Source of the DNA: Aristolochia californica
Lineage: Eukaryota > Streptophyta > Magnoliopsida > Piperales > Aristolochiaceae
Length of the DNA stretch: 64,000 nucleotides
Assembly: GCA_029961685.1 (NCBI GenBank)
Contig: JARWKL010000010.1
Span: forward strand, 13,041,931 to 13,105,930
Direction: 5' to 3'
Numbering within the stretch: the stretch's first letter is position 1; the number at the start of each line of letters is the position of its first letter. A program made the position numbers and the translations under genes. Positions 12,561-25,995 of the stretch are shown here, piece by piece. A model generated the notes under the pieces. That model was given only the letters and a program-made list of their open reading frames with translations. It was not told the origin of the DNA and searched no databases.

Positions 12561-15500
12561 TATTTACTAGAGCCAAACAACCCACTTTTTGCCAATCCTT
12601 AAAAATCACAGATACTATTTGGAATTATCTGTCTCAGCATTTGTGCATTTCCATTTTCGATGTTCAATTTTTTTTCAAATCCAAACTTGTCAAAATTTTC
12701 TCGTAAACAAAACAATCACAACAAAATGAAAATTTTAGAGTTTATGTATGCAAAAAAAATTGGAAATTATAATAAATGTAAGTGAAGAAAATTATTTCAT
12801 GCACTAAAAATGAACTCAGAAGTTTTGTTACCCATGTTAGCGAAATTTCACTAGTACAACCCCTAATAGCTTGGTGGAATTTTTTAAGAAATAGATTTCT
12901 AATTGATCCTAACATGTTTTAAATGTGGTGGATATGCATGCCAGAAACATGATGAAGATGCAAATGATGTAATGATCCAAAAATTTCAAGGAGTAGAAAA
13001 AATTAAATTCTCAAGTTAAGGTGTGGTTGGATATTTACCCGAGCCTAATAACCCACTTTTTGCCTATCCTTAAAAATCATAGACACTTTTTGGAATTATC
13101 TCTCTCTGTATTTGTGCATTTCCATTTTGGATCTTCAATTTTTTTTTCATATGCAAACTTGTCCCACTTTCCTTGTAAACAAAACGTTCACAACAAAACG
13201 AAAATTTTAGAGTTTATGTATGCAAAAAAATTTGAAAACTATAATAAATGTTAGTGAAGAAAATTATTCCACATACTAAAAATGAACTGCAAAGTTTTGT
13301 TATCTATGTTAGGGAAATTCCACTAGTACAACCCCTAATGGCTTGGTGGAATTTTATAAGAAAGAGATTTCTAATTGATGCTAACATGTTTTAAATGAGG
13401 TGGATATGCATGCCAGAAACATGTTGAAGATACAAAAGACCTATTAATGAAACAATTTCAAGGAGTAGAAAAAATTAAATTCTTAAGTTAACGTGTGGTT
13501 GGATATTTACCAGAGCCAAACAACCCACTTTTTGCCTATCCTTAAAAATCACCGATACTTTTTGGAATTATCTCTCATCATTTGTGCATTTCCGTTTTGG
13601 ATGTTCTATTTTTTTTCAAATCCAAACTGGTCCCACTTTTCTCGTAAACAAAACGATCACAACAAAATTAAAATTTTAGAGTTTATGTATGCAAAAAAAA
13701 TTGAAAACTATAACAAATGTAAGTGAAGAAAATTATTCCACGCACTAAAAATGAATTCCAAAGTTCTTTTATCCATGTTTTGGAAATTCCACTAGTACTA
13801 CCCCTAATGGCTTGGTGGAATTTTATAACAAAGATATTCCTAATTGATCCTAACATGTTTTAAATGTGGTGGATATGCATGCTAGAAACATGTTGAAGAT
13901 GCAAATGACCTAATAATCAAAAAAATTCAAGGAGTAGAAAAAATTAAATTCTCAAGTTAACGTGTAGTTGGATATTTACCAGAGCCAAACAACCCAGTTT
14001 TTGCCTACCCTTAAAAATCACAGACACTTTTTGGAATTATCTCTCTCAGGATTTGTGCATTTCCATTTTCGATGTTCAATTTTTTTTTCAAATCCAAACT
14101 TCTCCAACTTTTCTCGTAAGCAAAACAATCACAACAAAATGAAAATTTAAGAGTTTATGTATGCAAAAAAATTTGAAAAATATAATAAATGTATGTGAAG
14201 AAAATTATTTCACGCACTGAAAATGAACTCCAAAGTTTTGTTATCCATGTTAGGGAAATTCCACTAGTACAACCCCTAATGGCTTGGTGGAATTTTATAA
14301 GAATGAGATTTCTAATTGATCCTAACATGTTTTAAATGTCATGGATAAGCATGCCAGAAACATGTTGAAGATACAAATGACCAAATGATCCAAAAATTTC
14401 AAGGAGTAGAAAAAATTAAATTCTGAACTTAACGTGTGTTTGAATATTTACCAGAGCCAAACATCCCACTTTTTTCCTATCCTTAAAAACCATTTATACT
14501 TTTTGGAATAAACACCCTCAGCATTTGTGCATTTCCATTTTGGTTGTTCATATTTTTTTTTTCAAATCTAAACCCATCCCTCTTTTGTTGTAAACAAAAG
14601 GATCACAACAAAATTAAAATTTCAAAGTTTATGTATGCAAAAAAATTTGCAACTTTAATAAATTTAAGTGAAGAAAATTATTTCACCCACTAAAAATGAA
14701 CTCCAAAGTTATTTGTCCATGTTTGCAAAATTCTACACAAAATACAACCCCTAATAGCTTGGTGGAATTTTATAAGAAAGAGATTTCTAATTGGTCCTAA
14801 CATGTTTTAAATGTGGTGGATATGCATGCTAGAAACATGTTGAACATGCAAAAGACCTAATGATCCAAAACTTTCAAGGAGTAGAAAAAATTAAATTCTC
14901 AAGTTAAAGTGTGGTTGGATATTTACCAGAGCCAAACAACCCACCTTTTGCCTATTCTTAAAAGTCACAGATACTTTTTTGAATTATCTCTCTTAGCATT
15001 TGTGCATTTCCATTTTGGATGTTCAATTTTTTTTCATATCCAAACTTGTCCCACTTTTGTCGAAAACAAAACGATCACCACAAAACAAAAATTTTAAACT
15101 TTATGTATGCAAAAATATTTGTAAACTATAATAAATGTAAGTGAAGAAAATTATTTCACGCACTAAAAATGAACTCCAAAGTTATGTTATCCATGTTTGG
15201 GAAATTCCAGTAGTACAATCCCTAATGGCTTGGTGGAATTTTATAAGAAAGAGATTTTAAATTGATTCTTACATGTTTTAAATGTGGTGGATATGCGTGC
15301 TAGAAACATGTTGAAGATGCAAATGACATAATGATCCAAAATTTTCAAGGTGTTGAAAAAATTAAATTCTCAAGTTAATGTGTGGTTGGATTTTTACCCG
15401 AGCCAGACAACCCACTTTTTGCCAATCCTTAAAAATCACATATACTTTTTGGAATTACCTATTACAGCATTTGTGCATTTCCATTTTGGATGTTTGATTT

Positions 15501-18500
15501 TTTTCAAATCCAAACTTGTCCAACTTTTCTATTAAACAAAACAATCACAACAAAATGAAAATTTTAGAGTTTATATATGCAAAAAAATTTGAAAGCTATA
15601 ATAAATGTAAGAGAAGAAAATTATATCACGCACTAAAAATGAACCCCAAAGTTTTGTTATCCATGTTTGGAAAATTCCTCTAGTACAACCCCTAATTGCT
15701 TGGTAGAATTTTATAATAAACAAAATTCTAATTGATCCTAACATGTTTTAAATGTGGTGGATATGCATGCCAGAAACATGTTGAAGATGCAAATGACCTA
15801 ATGATCCAAAAATATCAAGGAGTACAAAAAATTAAATTTTCAAGTTAACGTAGTTGGATATTTACCAAAGCCAAACAACCCACTTTTTGCCTATCGTTAA
15901 CAATCAAAGATACTTTTTGGAATTATCTCTCTCACCATTTGTGCATTTCCATTTTGGACGTTCATTTTTTTTTTAAATCCGTACTTGTCGCATTTTTCTC
16001 GTAAACAAAATGATTACAACAGAATCAAAATTTTAGAGTTTATGTATGCAAAAAATATTTGAAAACTAAAATAAATTTAAGTGAAGAAAATTATTTCACG
16101 CACTAAAAATGAACTCCAAAGTTTCGTTATCCATGTTTGGGATATTCCACTCGTACAACTCCTAATAGCTTGGAGGAATTTTAAAAGAAACAGATTTCTA
16201 ATTGATCCTAACATGTTTTAAATGTTGTGGATATGCATGCCAGGAACATTTTGAAGATGCAAATGACCTAATCATCCAAAAATTTCAAGTTGTAGAAAAA
16301 ATTAAATTCTCAACTTAATGTGTGGTTGGATATTTACCAAAGCCAAACATACCACTTTTTGCCTATCGTTAAAACTCACAGATACTTTTTGGAATTATCT
16401 CTCTCAGCATTTGTGCATTTCCATTTTGGATGGTCAATTTTTTTTTCAAAACCGAAGTTGTCCCACTTTTCTTGTAAACAAAATGATCACAAGAAAACAA
16501 AAATTTTAGAGTTTATATATGCAAAACATTTGAAAACTATAGTAAATGTAAGTGAAGAAAATTATTTCACACACTAAAAATGAACTCCAAAGTTTTGTTA
16601 TCCAAGATTGGGAAATTCCACTAGTACAACCCCTAATGGCTTGGTGGAATTTTATAAGAAAGATATTTCTAATTGATCCTAACATGTTTTAAATGTGGTG
16701 GATTTGCATGCTAGAAACATGTTGAAGAAGCAAATGACCTAACAATCCAAAAATTTGAAGGAGTAGAAAAAAATAAATTTTCGAGTTAATGTGTGGTTGG
16801 ATATTTTACCTGAGCCAAACAACCCACTTTTTGCCTATCCTTAAAAATCAAAGATACTTTTTGGAATTATCTCTCTCAGCATTTGTGCATTTCCATGTTG
16901 GATGTTGAATTTTTTTCATGTCCAAACTTGTCCCATTTTTCTCGTAAACAAAACGTTCACAACAAATCAAAAATTTTAGACTTTATGTATGCAAAAAAAA
17001 ATGAAAACTATAATAAATGTAAGTGAAGAAAATTATTTCACGCACTAAAAATGAACTCCAAAAGTTTTGTTATCCATGTTTGGGAAATTCCACTATTACA
17101 ACCCGTAATGGCTTGTTGGAATTTTATAAGAAAGAGATTTCTAATTGATCCTAGCTTGTTTTAAATGTGGTGGATGTGCATGCTAAAAGCATGTTGAAAA
17201 TGCAAACGACCTAATAATCCAAAAATTTCAAGGAGTAGAAAAAATTAAATTCACAAGTTAACGTGTGGTTGGATATTTACACAAGCCAAACAACCCACTT
17301 TTTTCCTAACCTTAAAAATCACAGATACTTTTTGGAATTATCTCTCACAGCATTTGTGAATTTCCATTTTGGATGTTCGGTTTTTTTTAAAATCCAAACT
17401 TGTTCCATTTTTCTCGTAAACAAAACGATCACAAAAAAATGAAAATTTTAGAGTTTATGTATGCAAAAAAATTTTAAAGCTATAATAAATGTAAGTGAAG
17501 AAAATTATTTCAGGCACTAAAAATGAACTCCAAAGTTTTGTTATCCACGTTTGGAAAATTCCACTAGTGCAACCCCTAATAACTTGATAGAATTTGATAA
17601 GAAAGAGATTTCTAATTGATCATAACATGTTTTAAATGAGGTGTATATGCATGCGAGAAACATGTTGAAGATGCAAATGACCTAATAATCCAAACCTTTC
17701 AAGGAGTAGAAAAAATTAAATTCTCAAGTCAACGTGAGGTTGGATTTTTACTAGAGCCAAACAACTCACTTTTTGCCTATCCTTAAAAATCATAGATACT
17801 TTTTGGAATTATCTCTATCAGCATTTGTGCATTTCCATGTTGGATGTTCAATTTTTTTTTCAAATCCAAACTTCTCCCACTTTCCTCGTAAACAAAACGT
17901 TCACAACAAAATGTTAATTTTAGAGTTTATGTATACTAAAAAAATTGGAAACTATAATAAATGTAAGTGAGGAAAATTATTTCTCGCACTAAAAATGAAA
18001 TCCAAAGTTTTGTTACCCATGTTAGCAAAATTCCACCAGTACGACCCCTAATAGCTTGGTGGATTTTTTTAAGAAAGAGATTTTTAATTGATCCTAACAT
18101 GTTTTAAATGTGGTGGATATGCATGCCAAAAACATGTTGAACATGCAAATGACCTAATGATCAAAAACTTTCAAGGAGTAGAAAAATTAAATTCTCAAGT
18201 TAACGTGTGGTTGGATATTTAGCCGAGCGAAAATACCCACTTTTTGCCTATCCTTAAAAGTCACATATATTTTTTGGAATTATGTGTCTTAGCATTTCTG
18301 CATTTCCATGTTGGATGTTCAATTTTTTTTCAAATCCAAACTTGTCCCGATTTTCTCGTTAACAAAATGTTCACCAGAAAATAAAAATTTTAGAGTTTAT
18401 GTATGCAAAAAAATTTGATAAGAAAATTATTCACGTACTAAAAATGAACTGCAAAGTTTTGTTATCGATGTTAGGGAAATTCCACTAGTACAACCCCTAG

Positions 18501-20440
18501 TGGCTTGGTGGAATTTTATAAGAAAGAGATTTCTAAAGGATCCTAACATGTTTTTAATGCGGTGGATATGCATGCCAGAAACATGTTGAAGATGCAAATG
18601 ACCTAATGATCAAAAAATTTCAAGGAGTAGAAAAAACATAAATTATCAAGTTAAGGTGTGGTTGGATATTTACCAGAGCCAAACAACCCACTTTTTGCCT
18701 ATCCTTAAAAATCACTGATACTTTTTCGAATTATCTCTCTCAGCATTTGTGCCTTTCCATTTTGGATGTTCTATTTTTTCTCAAATCCAAACTTGTCCCA
18801 CTTTTCTCGTAAACAAAACGATCACAACAAAATGAAAAATTATAGACTTTATGTATGCAAAACAATTTGAAAACTATAAAAAATGTCAGTGAATAAAATT
18901 ATTTCACGCACAAAAAATTAACTCTAAAGTTTTATTAACCATGTTAGGGAAATTCCACTAGTACAACCCCTAATGGCTTGGTGGAATTTTATAAGAACGA
19001 GATTTCTAATTGATCCTAACATGTTTTAAATGTGGGGGATACGCATGCCAGAAACATGCTGAAGATACAAATGACCTAATGATCCAAAAATTTCAAGGAG
19101 TAAAAAATGAAATTCTCAAGTTAACGTGTGGTTGGATATTTACGAGAGCCAAACAACCCACTTTTTTCCTATCTTTAAAAATCATAGATGCTTTTTGGAA
19201 TTATCTCCTTCCGCATTTGTGCATTTCCATTTTGGATGTTCAATTTTTTTTCAAATCTAAACTTGTCCCACTTTTGTTTTAAACAAAAGGATCATAACAA
19301 AATGAAAATTTCATAGTTTATGTATGCAAAAAAATTTGAAACCTTAATAAATGTAAGTGAAGAAAATTATTGCACGCACTAAAAATGAACTCCAAATTTT
19401 CGTTGTCCATGTTTGGAAAATTCCACTAGTACAACCCCTAATAATTTGGTGGAATTTTATAAGAAAGTGATTTCTAATTGGTCCTAACATATTTTAAATG
19501 TGGCGGATATGCATGCCAGAAACATGTTGAACATGCATAGGACCTAACGATCCAAAAATTCCAAGTGGTTGAAAAAATTATATTCTCAAGTTAACGTGTG
19601 GTTGGATATTTACCATAGCCAAACCCACTTTTTGCCAATCCTTAAAAATCATAGATACTTTTTGGAATTATCTCTCTCACCATTTGTGCATTTCCATTTT
19701 GGACGTTCAATTTTTTTTTTTTAAATCCATACTTGTCCCACTTTTCTCGTAAACAAACGATCACAACAAAATGAAAATTTTGGAGTTTATGTATGCAAAA
19801 AATTTTGAAAACTATAATATATGTAATTGAAGAAAATTATTTGACACACTAAAAAAGAACTCCAAAGTTTTGTTATCCATGTTTGGGAAATTCCACTAGT
19901 ACAACACCTAATAGCTTGGTGGAATTTTATAAGAAAGAGATTTCTTATTGATCCTAACATGTTTTAAATGTGGTGGATATGCATGCCGGAAACATGTTGA
20001 AGATGCAAATGACCTAATGTTCCAAAAATTTCAAGGAGTAGAAAAAATTAAATTCTCAAGCTAACGTGTGTTTGGATATTTACCAAAGGCAAACAACCCA
20101 CTTTTTGCCTACCCTTAAAAATCACATATACTTTTTGGAACTATATCTCTCAGCATTTGTGCATTTCCTTTTTGGATGTTCATTTTTTTTTCAAATCCAA
20201 ACTTGCCCCACTTTTCTTGTAAACAAGACGATCACAACAAAACGAATATTTAAGAGTTTATGTATGCAAAAAAATTTGAAAACTGTAATAAATGTAAGTG
20301 AAGAAAATTATTTCACGCACTACAAATGAACTCCAAAGTTTTTTTATCCATGTTGGGGAATTTCCACTAGTACAACCCCTAATGACTTGGTGGAATCTTA
20401 TAAGAAAGAGATTTCTAATTGATCCTAACATGTTTTAAAT

Positions 20441-22300
20441 GAGGTGGATATGCATGCAAGGAACATGCTGAAGTTGCAAATGACCTAATGATCCAAAAAT
20501 TTCAAGGAGTAGAAAAAATTAAATTCTCAAGTTAACATGCGGAGGGATATTGACCAGAGCCAAACAACCCACTTTTTACCTATCCTTAGAAAGCACAGAT
20601 TGTTTTTGGAATTATCTCACTAAGCATTTGTGCATTTCGATGTTGGATGTTCAATTTTTTTTCAAATCCAAACTTGTCCCACTTTTCTCGTAAACAAAAA
20701 GTTCACAACAAAATGAAAATTTTAGAGTTTATGTATGCAAAAAAATTAGAAAACTATAATAAATGTAAGTGAAGAAAATTATTTCATGCAGTAAAAATGA
20801 CCTCCTAAGATTTGTTATCCATGTTTGGGAAATTTGACTAGTACAACCCCTAATGGCTTTGTGGATTTTCATCAGAAAAAGATTTCCAATTGATCCTAAC
20901 ATGTTTCAAATAAGGTGGATATGCATGCCAGAAATATGTTGAAGATCCAAATGACCTAATGATCCACAAATTTCAGGAAGCAAAAAAAATTAAATTCTCA
21001 AGTTAACGTGTGGTTGGATATTTACAAAAGCCAAACAACCCAGTTTTTGCCTAACCTTAAAAATCATAGATACTTGTTGGAATTATCTCTCTCTGCATTT
21101 GTGCATTTCCTTTTTGGATGTTCATTTTTTTTTTCAAATCCAAACTTGCCCCACTTTTCTTGTAAATAAAACGAACATTTTAGAGTTTATGTATGCAAAA
21201 AAAATTTGAAAACTATAATAAATGTATGTGAAGAAAATTATTTCACGCACTATAAATGAACTCCAAAGTTTTGCTATCCATGTTACGGAATTTCCACAAG
21301 TACAACCCCAAATGACTTGGTGGAATCTTATAAGAAAGAGATTTCTAATTGATCCAAACATGTTTTAAATGAGGTTGATATGCATGCAAGAAACTTGTTG
21401 AAGTTGCAAATGACCTAATGATCCAAAATTTTCAAAGAGTAAAAAAAATTAAATTCCCAAGTTAACGTGCGGAGGGATATTTACCAGAACAAACAACCCA
21501 CTTTTTACCTATCCTTAAAAATCACAGATTCTTTTTGGAATTATCTCTCTCATCTTTTGTTCATTTCCATGTTGGATGTTCAATTTTTTTTCAAATCCAA
21601 ACTTGTCCCTCTTTTCTCGTAAACAAAAAGTTCACAACAAAATGAAAATTTCAGAGTTTATGTATGCAAAAAAAATTAGAAAAATATAATAAATGTAAGT
21701 GAAAAAATTATTTCACGCTGTAAAAATGAACTCCAAAGTTTTGTTATCCATGTTAGGGAAATTCCACTAGTACAACCCCTAAAAGCTTGGTGGAATTTTA
21801 TAAGAAAAAAATTTCTAATTGATCCTAACATGTTTTAAATGTGGTGGATATGCATGCCAGAAATATGTTGAAGATGCAAATGACCTAATGATCCGAAAAT
21901 TTCAAAGAGTAGAAAAAATTAAATTTTCAAGCAAACGTATGGTTGGTTATTTTCGAAAGCCAAACAACCCATTTTTGCCTATCCTTAAAAATCACAGATA
22001 CTTTTTGGAATTATCTCTCTAAGCATTTGTGCATTTCCATTTTCGTTGTTCAATTTTTTTTCAAACGAAAACTTGTCCGACTTTTCTTGTAAACAAAACA
22101 ATCACAAAAAAAAGAAAATTTAAGAGTTTATGTATGCAAAAACTATTGAAAACTACAATAAATGTAAGTGAAGAAAATAATTTAATGTGCTAAAAATGAA
22201 TTGCAAAGTTTTGTTATCCATGTTAGGGAAACTCCACTAGTACAACCCCTAATGGATTAGTGGAATTTTATACGTTAGAGATTTCTAATTGATCCTAACA
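20441..22300. repeat. Local dimer repeat in the 470-bp array
   Basis: Monomers anchored at 20441 and 21371 (930 bp apart) share private variants: GAGGT in place of GTGGT at the anchor, GCATGCAAG, TGAAGTTGC, GCGGAGGGATAT, ATGACTTGGTGGAATCTTAT and AAACAAAAAGTTCACAAC. This points to a two-monomer duplication, now slightly diverged. Confidence 0.55.
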
Positions 22301-24239
22301 TGTTTTAAAAGAGGTGGATAAGCATGCCAGAAACATGTTGAAGGTGCAAATGACCTATTGATCAAAATATTTCAAGGAGTAGAAAAAATTAACGTGTGGT
22401 TGGAGATTTACCAGAGCCAAAGAACCCACTTCTTGCCTATCCTTTAAAATCACAGATACTTTTTTAGAATTATCTCTCTCAGCATTTGTGCATTTACATT
22501 TTGTATGTTCTATATTTTTTCAAATCCAAACTTGTCCCACTTTTCTCGTAAACAAAACTATCACAACAAAACGAAAAATTTTAGAGTTTATGTATGCAAA
22601 AACAATTGAACATTATAATGAATGTAAGTGATGAAAATTATTTCACGCACTAAAAATGAACTCCAAAGTTTTTTTATCCATGTTTGGGAAATTCCACTAG
22701 TACAACCCCTTATGGCTTGGTGGAATTTTATCAGAGAGAGATTTCTAATTGATCCTAACATGTTTTAAATGTGGTGGATATGCAGGCTAGAAACATGTTG
22801 AAGATGCAAATGACCTAATAATCCAAATTTCAAAGAGTAGAAAAAATTAAATTCTCAAGTAAACGTGTGGTTGGATATTTACCAGAGCCAAACAACCCAC
22901 TTTTTGCCTATCCTTAAAAATCAAAGATACTTTTTGGAATTATCTCTCTCAGCATTTGTGCATCTCCTTGTTGTATGTTCAATTTTTTTTCAAATCCAAC
23001 CTTGTCCCACTTTTCTCGTAAACAAAATGTTCTCATGTATGCAAAAAAATTTGAAAACTATAATAAATGTAAGTGAAGAATATTATTTCACGCACTAAAA
23101 ATGAACTCCAAAGTTTTGTTATCCATGTTTGGGAAATTCCACTACTACAACCCCTAATGTCTTGGTGGAATTTTATAAGAAAGACATTTCTAATTGATCC
23201 TAACAAGTTTTAAATGAGGTGGATATGTATTCCAAAAACATGTTGAAGATGCAAATGACCTAATGATCCAAAAATTTCGAGTAGAAAAAATTAAATTCTC
23301 AAGTTAACGTGTGGTTGGATATTTACCAGAGCCTCACAACCAAATTTTTGCCTATCCATCAAAATCACAGGTACTTTTTGGAATTATCTCTCTCAGCATT
23401 TGTGGATTTCCATTTTTCATGTTCAATTTTTTTTCAAATCCAAACATGTCCCAATTTTCTCATAAACAAAACGGTCACAAAAAATGAAAATTTTAGAGTT
23501 TATATATGCAAAAAAATTTGAAAACTATAATAAATGTAAGTGAAGAAAATATTTCATGCACTATAAATGAATTTCAAAGTTTTGTTATCCATGTTTGAGA
23601 AATTCCACTAGTACAACCCCTAATGGCTAGGTGGACTTTTATAAGAAAGAGATTTGTAATTGATCCTAGCATGTTTTAAATGTGGTGGATATGCAAGCCA
23701 GAAACATGTTAAAGATTCAAATGACCTAATGATCCGAATATTTCAAGGAGTAGAAAAAATTAAATTCTCTAGATAACGCGTGGTGGGATATTTACCAGAG
23801 CCAAAAAACCCACTTTTTGCCTATCCTTAAAAATCAAAGATACTCTTTGGCATTATCTCTCTCAATATTTGTGCATTTCCATGTTGGATGTTCAATTTTT
23901 TTTCAAATCAAAACTTGTTCTACTTTTCTAGTAAACAAAACGTTCACAACAAAATGAAAATTTAAGAGTTTAAGAATTAAAAAAATTTTAAAACTATAAT
24001 AAATGTTTGGGAAGAAAATTATTTCACTCACCAAAAATGAACTCCAAAGTTTTGTTATCCATGTTAGGGAAATTCCACTAGCACAACCCCTAATGGCTTG
24101 GTGGAATTTTATAAGAAAGAGATTTCTAATTGATCCAAACATGTTTTAAATGAGGTGGATATGCATGCCAGAAACATGTTGAAGATGCAAATGACCTAAT
24201 GATCAAAAAATTTCAAGGCGTAGAAAAAATTAACGTCTG

Positions 24240-24250
24240 GTTCGATAACT
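24240..24250. other. Junction between 470-bp and 465-bp satellite forms
   Basis: The 470-type monomer anchored at 24152 stops after about 95 bp (…CTGGTTCGATA) and continues as 465-type sequence ACTGATCCTAACATGC, with a 2-bp overlap (TA). Anchors 24152 and 24271 are therefore only 119 bp apart. All monomers to the left are 470 or long type and all to the right are 465 type. The switch is a single breakpoint with no mixed zone. Confidence 0.85.
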
Positions 24251-25656
24251 GATCCTAACATGCTTTAAGAGTGGTGGATATGCATGCCAGAAACATGTTG
24301 AGGAAGAGTGTCGACCTACTGATCCAAATATTTCAAGGAGTAGAAAAAATCAAATTCTAAAGTGGTAAAGGCAAAACAACCCACTTTTTGCCTATCCTTA
24401 AAAATCACAGATACTTTTTGGAACTATCTCTCTCAGCATTTGCGCATTTCCATTTTGGATGTTCAAATTTGTTTTCAGATCCAAACTTGAGTTTTCACAC
24501 TCCCATTTTTCTCGTAAACAAAATAGATATAAGGCATAATAAAATGAAAATTTTAGAGTTCATGTATGCAAAAAAAACATTTCAAAATTATTTCAAGCAC
24601 TAAAAATGAACTCCAAGGTTTTGTTCTCCATGTTCTGAAATTCCACAAGTACAACCCCTAATAATAAGCCTGGTCGAATTTTATAGGAAAGGGACTTGTA
24701 ACTGATCCTAACATGCTTTAAGTGTGGTGGATATGCATGCCAGAAACATGTTGAGGATGCAAGTGGACGTAATGATCCAAAAATTTCAAGGAGTATAAAA
24801 AATCAAATTCTTAAGTGGCTGGATATTTACCAGGGCCAGACAACCCACTTTTTGCCTATCGTTAAAAATCAAAGATTCTTTTTGGAACTATCTCTCTCAG
24901 CATTTGTGCATTTCCATTTTGAATATTCAAATATGTTTTTAGATCCAAACTTGAGTTTTCACTCTCCCATTTTTCTCGTAAAAAAAAAGATAAAGGGCAT
25001 AACAAAATGAAAATTTTAGAGCTCACGTAAGCAAAAAAAAAAAAAAAAATTCTTAATTATTTCAGGCACTAAAAATGAGCTCCAAGGTTTTGTTATCCAT
25101 GTTCTGGAAATTCCACCAGTACAACCCCTAATAATATGCCTGGTGGAATTTTTTAGGAAACGGACGTGTAATTGATCCTAACATGCTTTAAGTGTGGTGG
25201 ATACGCATGGCAGAAACATGTTGAGGATGCAAGTGGACTTAATGATCCAAAAATTTCAAGGAGAAGAAAAAATCAAATTCTCAAGTGATTGGATATTTAC
25301 CAGGGCCAAACAACCCACTTTTTGCCTATCCTTAAAAATCACATATACTTTTTGGAACTACCTCTCTCAGCATTTGTGCATGTCCATTTTGGATGTTCAA
25401 ATTTGTTTTCAGATCCAAACTTGAGTTTTCACTATCCCATTTTTCTCGTAAACATAAAAGATATAAGGCATAACAAAATGAAAATTTTAGAGTTCATGTA
25501 TGCAAAAGAAAAAATTCAAAATCATTTAAGGCACTAAAAATGAACTCAAAGGTTTGTATCCATGTTCTGGAAATTCCACTAGTACAACCCCTAATAATTA
25601 GCCTAGTGGAATTTTATAGGAAAGGGACTTGTAACTGATCCTAACATGCTTTAAGT

Positions 25657-25995
25657 GTGGTGGATATGCATGCCAGAAACATGTTGAGGATGCAAGTGGA
25701 CCTCATGATCCAAAAATTTCAAGTAGTAGAAAAAATCAAATTCTGAAGAGGTTGGATATTTACCAGGGCCAAACAACCCACTTTTTGCCTATTCTTAAAA
25801 ATCACAGATACTTTTTGGAACTATCTCTCTCAGTATTTGTGCATTTCCATTTATGATGTTCAATTTTTTTTTCAGATCCAAACTTGAGTTTTCATTATCC
25901 ATGTTCTGGAAATTCCACTAGTTCAGCCTCTAATAATAGGCTTGGTGGAATTTTATAGGAAAGGGACTTGTAACTGATCCTAACATGCTTTAAGC
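25657..25995. repeat. Shortened monomer (339 bp)
   Basis: One monomer with about 125 bp lost at roughly 25893. GAGTTTTCA joins directly to TTATCCATGTTCTGG, removing the CTCTCCC to TCCAAGGTTTTG part, including the poly-A tract. Confidence 0.8.

Larger units (their letters stand above)
4083..24245. repeat. Satellite array, ~470-bp monomer form
   Basis: About 43 tandem monomers in the same orientation as their neighbours. Sample anchors at 4412, 4869, 5339, 5810, 7322, 7794, 20441, 21371 and 24152 give steps near 470 bp. Diagnostic words are GAATTATCTCTCTCAGC, AAACTTGTCCCACTTTTC, AAAACGATCACAACAAAATG, AACTATAATAAATGTAAG, AGAAAGAGATTTCTAATTG and TCAAGTTAACGTGTGG. Compared with the long form it lacks the 180-bp block, the GAGTTTTCACTC stretch and the AGGCAAATAG stretch. 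Monomers differ by scattered substitutions and small indels. Small losses occur near 18420 (the ACTATAATAAATG stretch) and near 23030. No gene is supported; the 60-117 codon frames are repeat translation. Confidence 0.93.

Noticed and set aside
1..24245. CRISPR-like or phage-like regular repeats
   Set aside because: Units are 470-673 bp with no short repeat and unique spacer pattern, and the retrotransposon is eukaryotic. This is satellite DNA.
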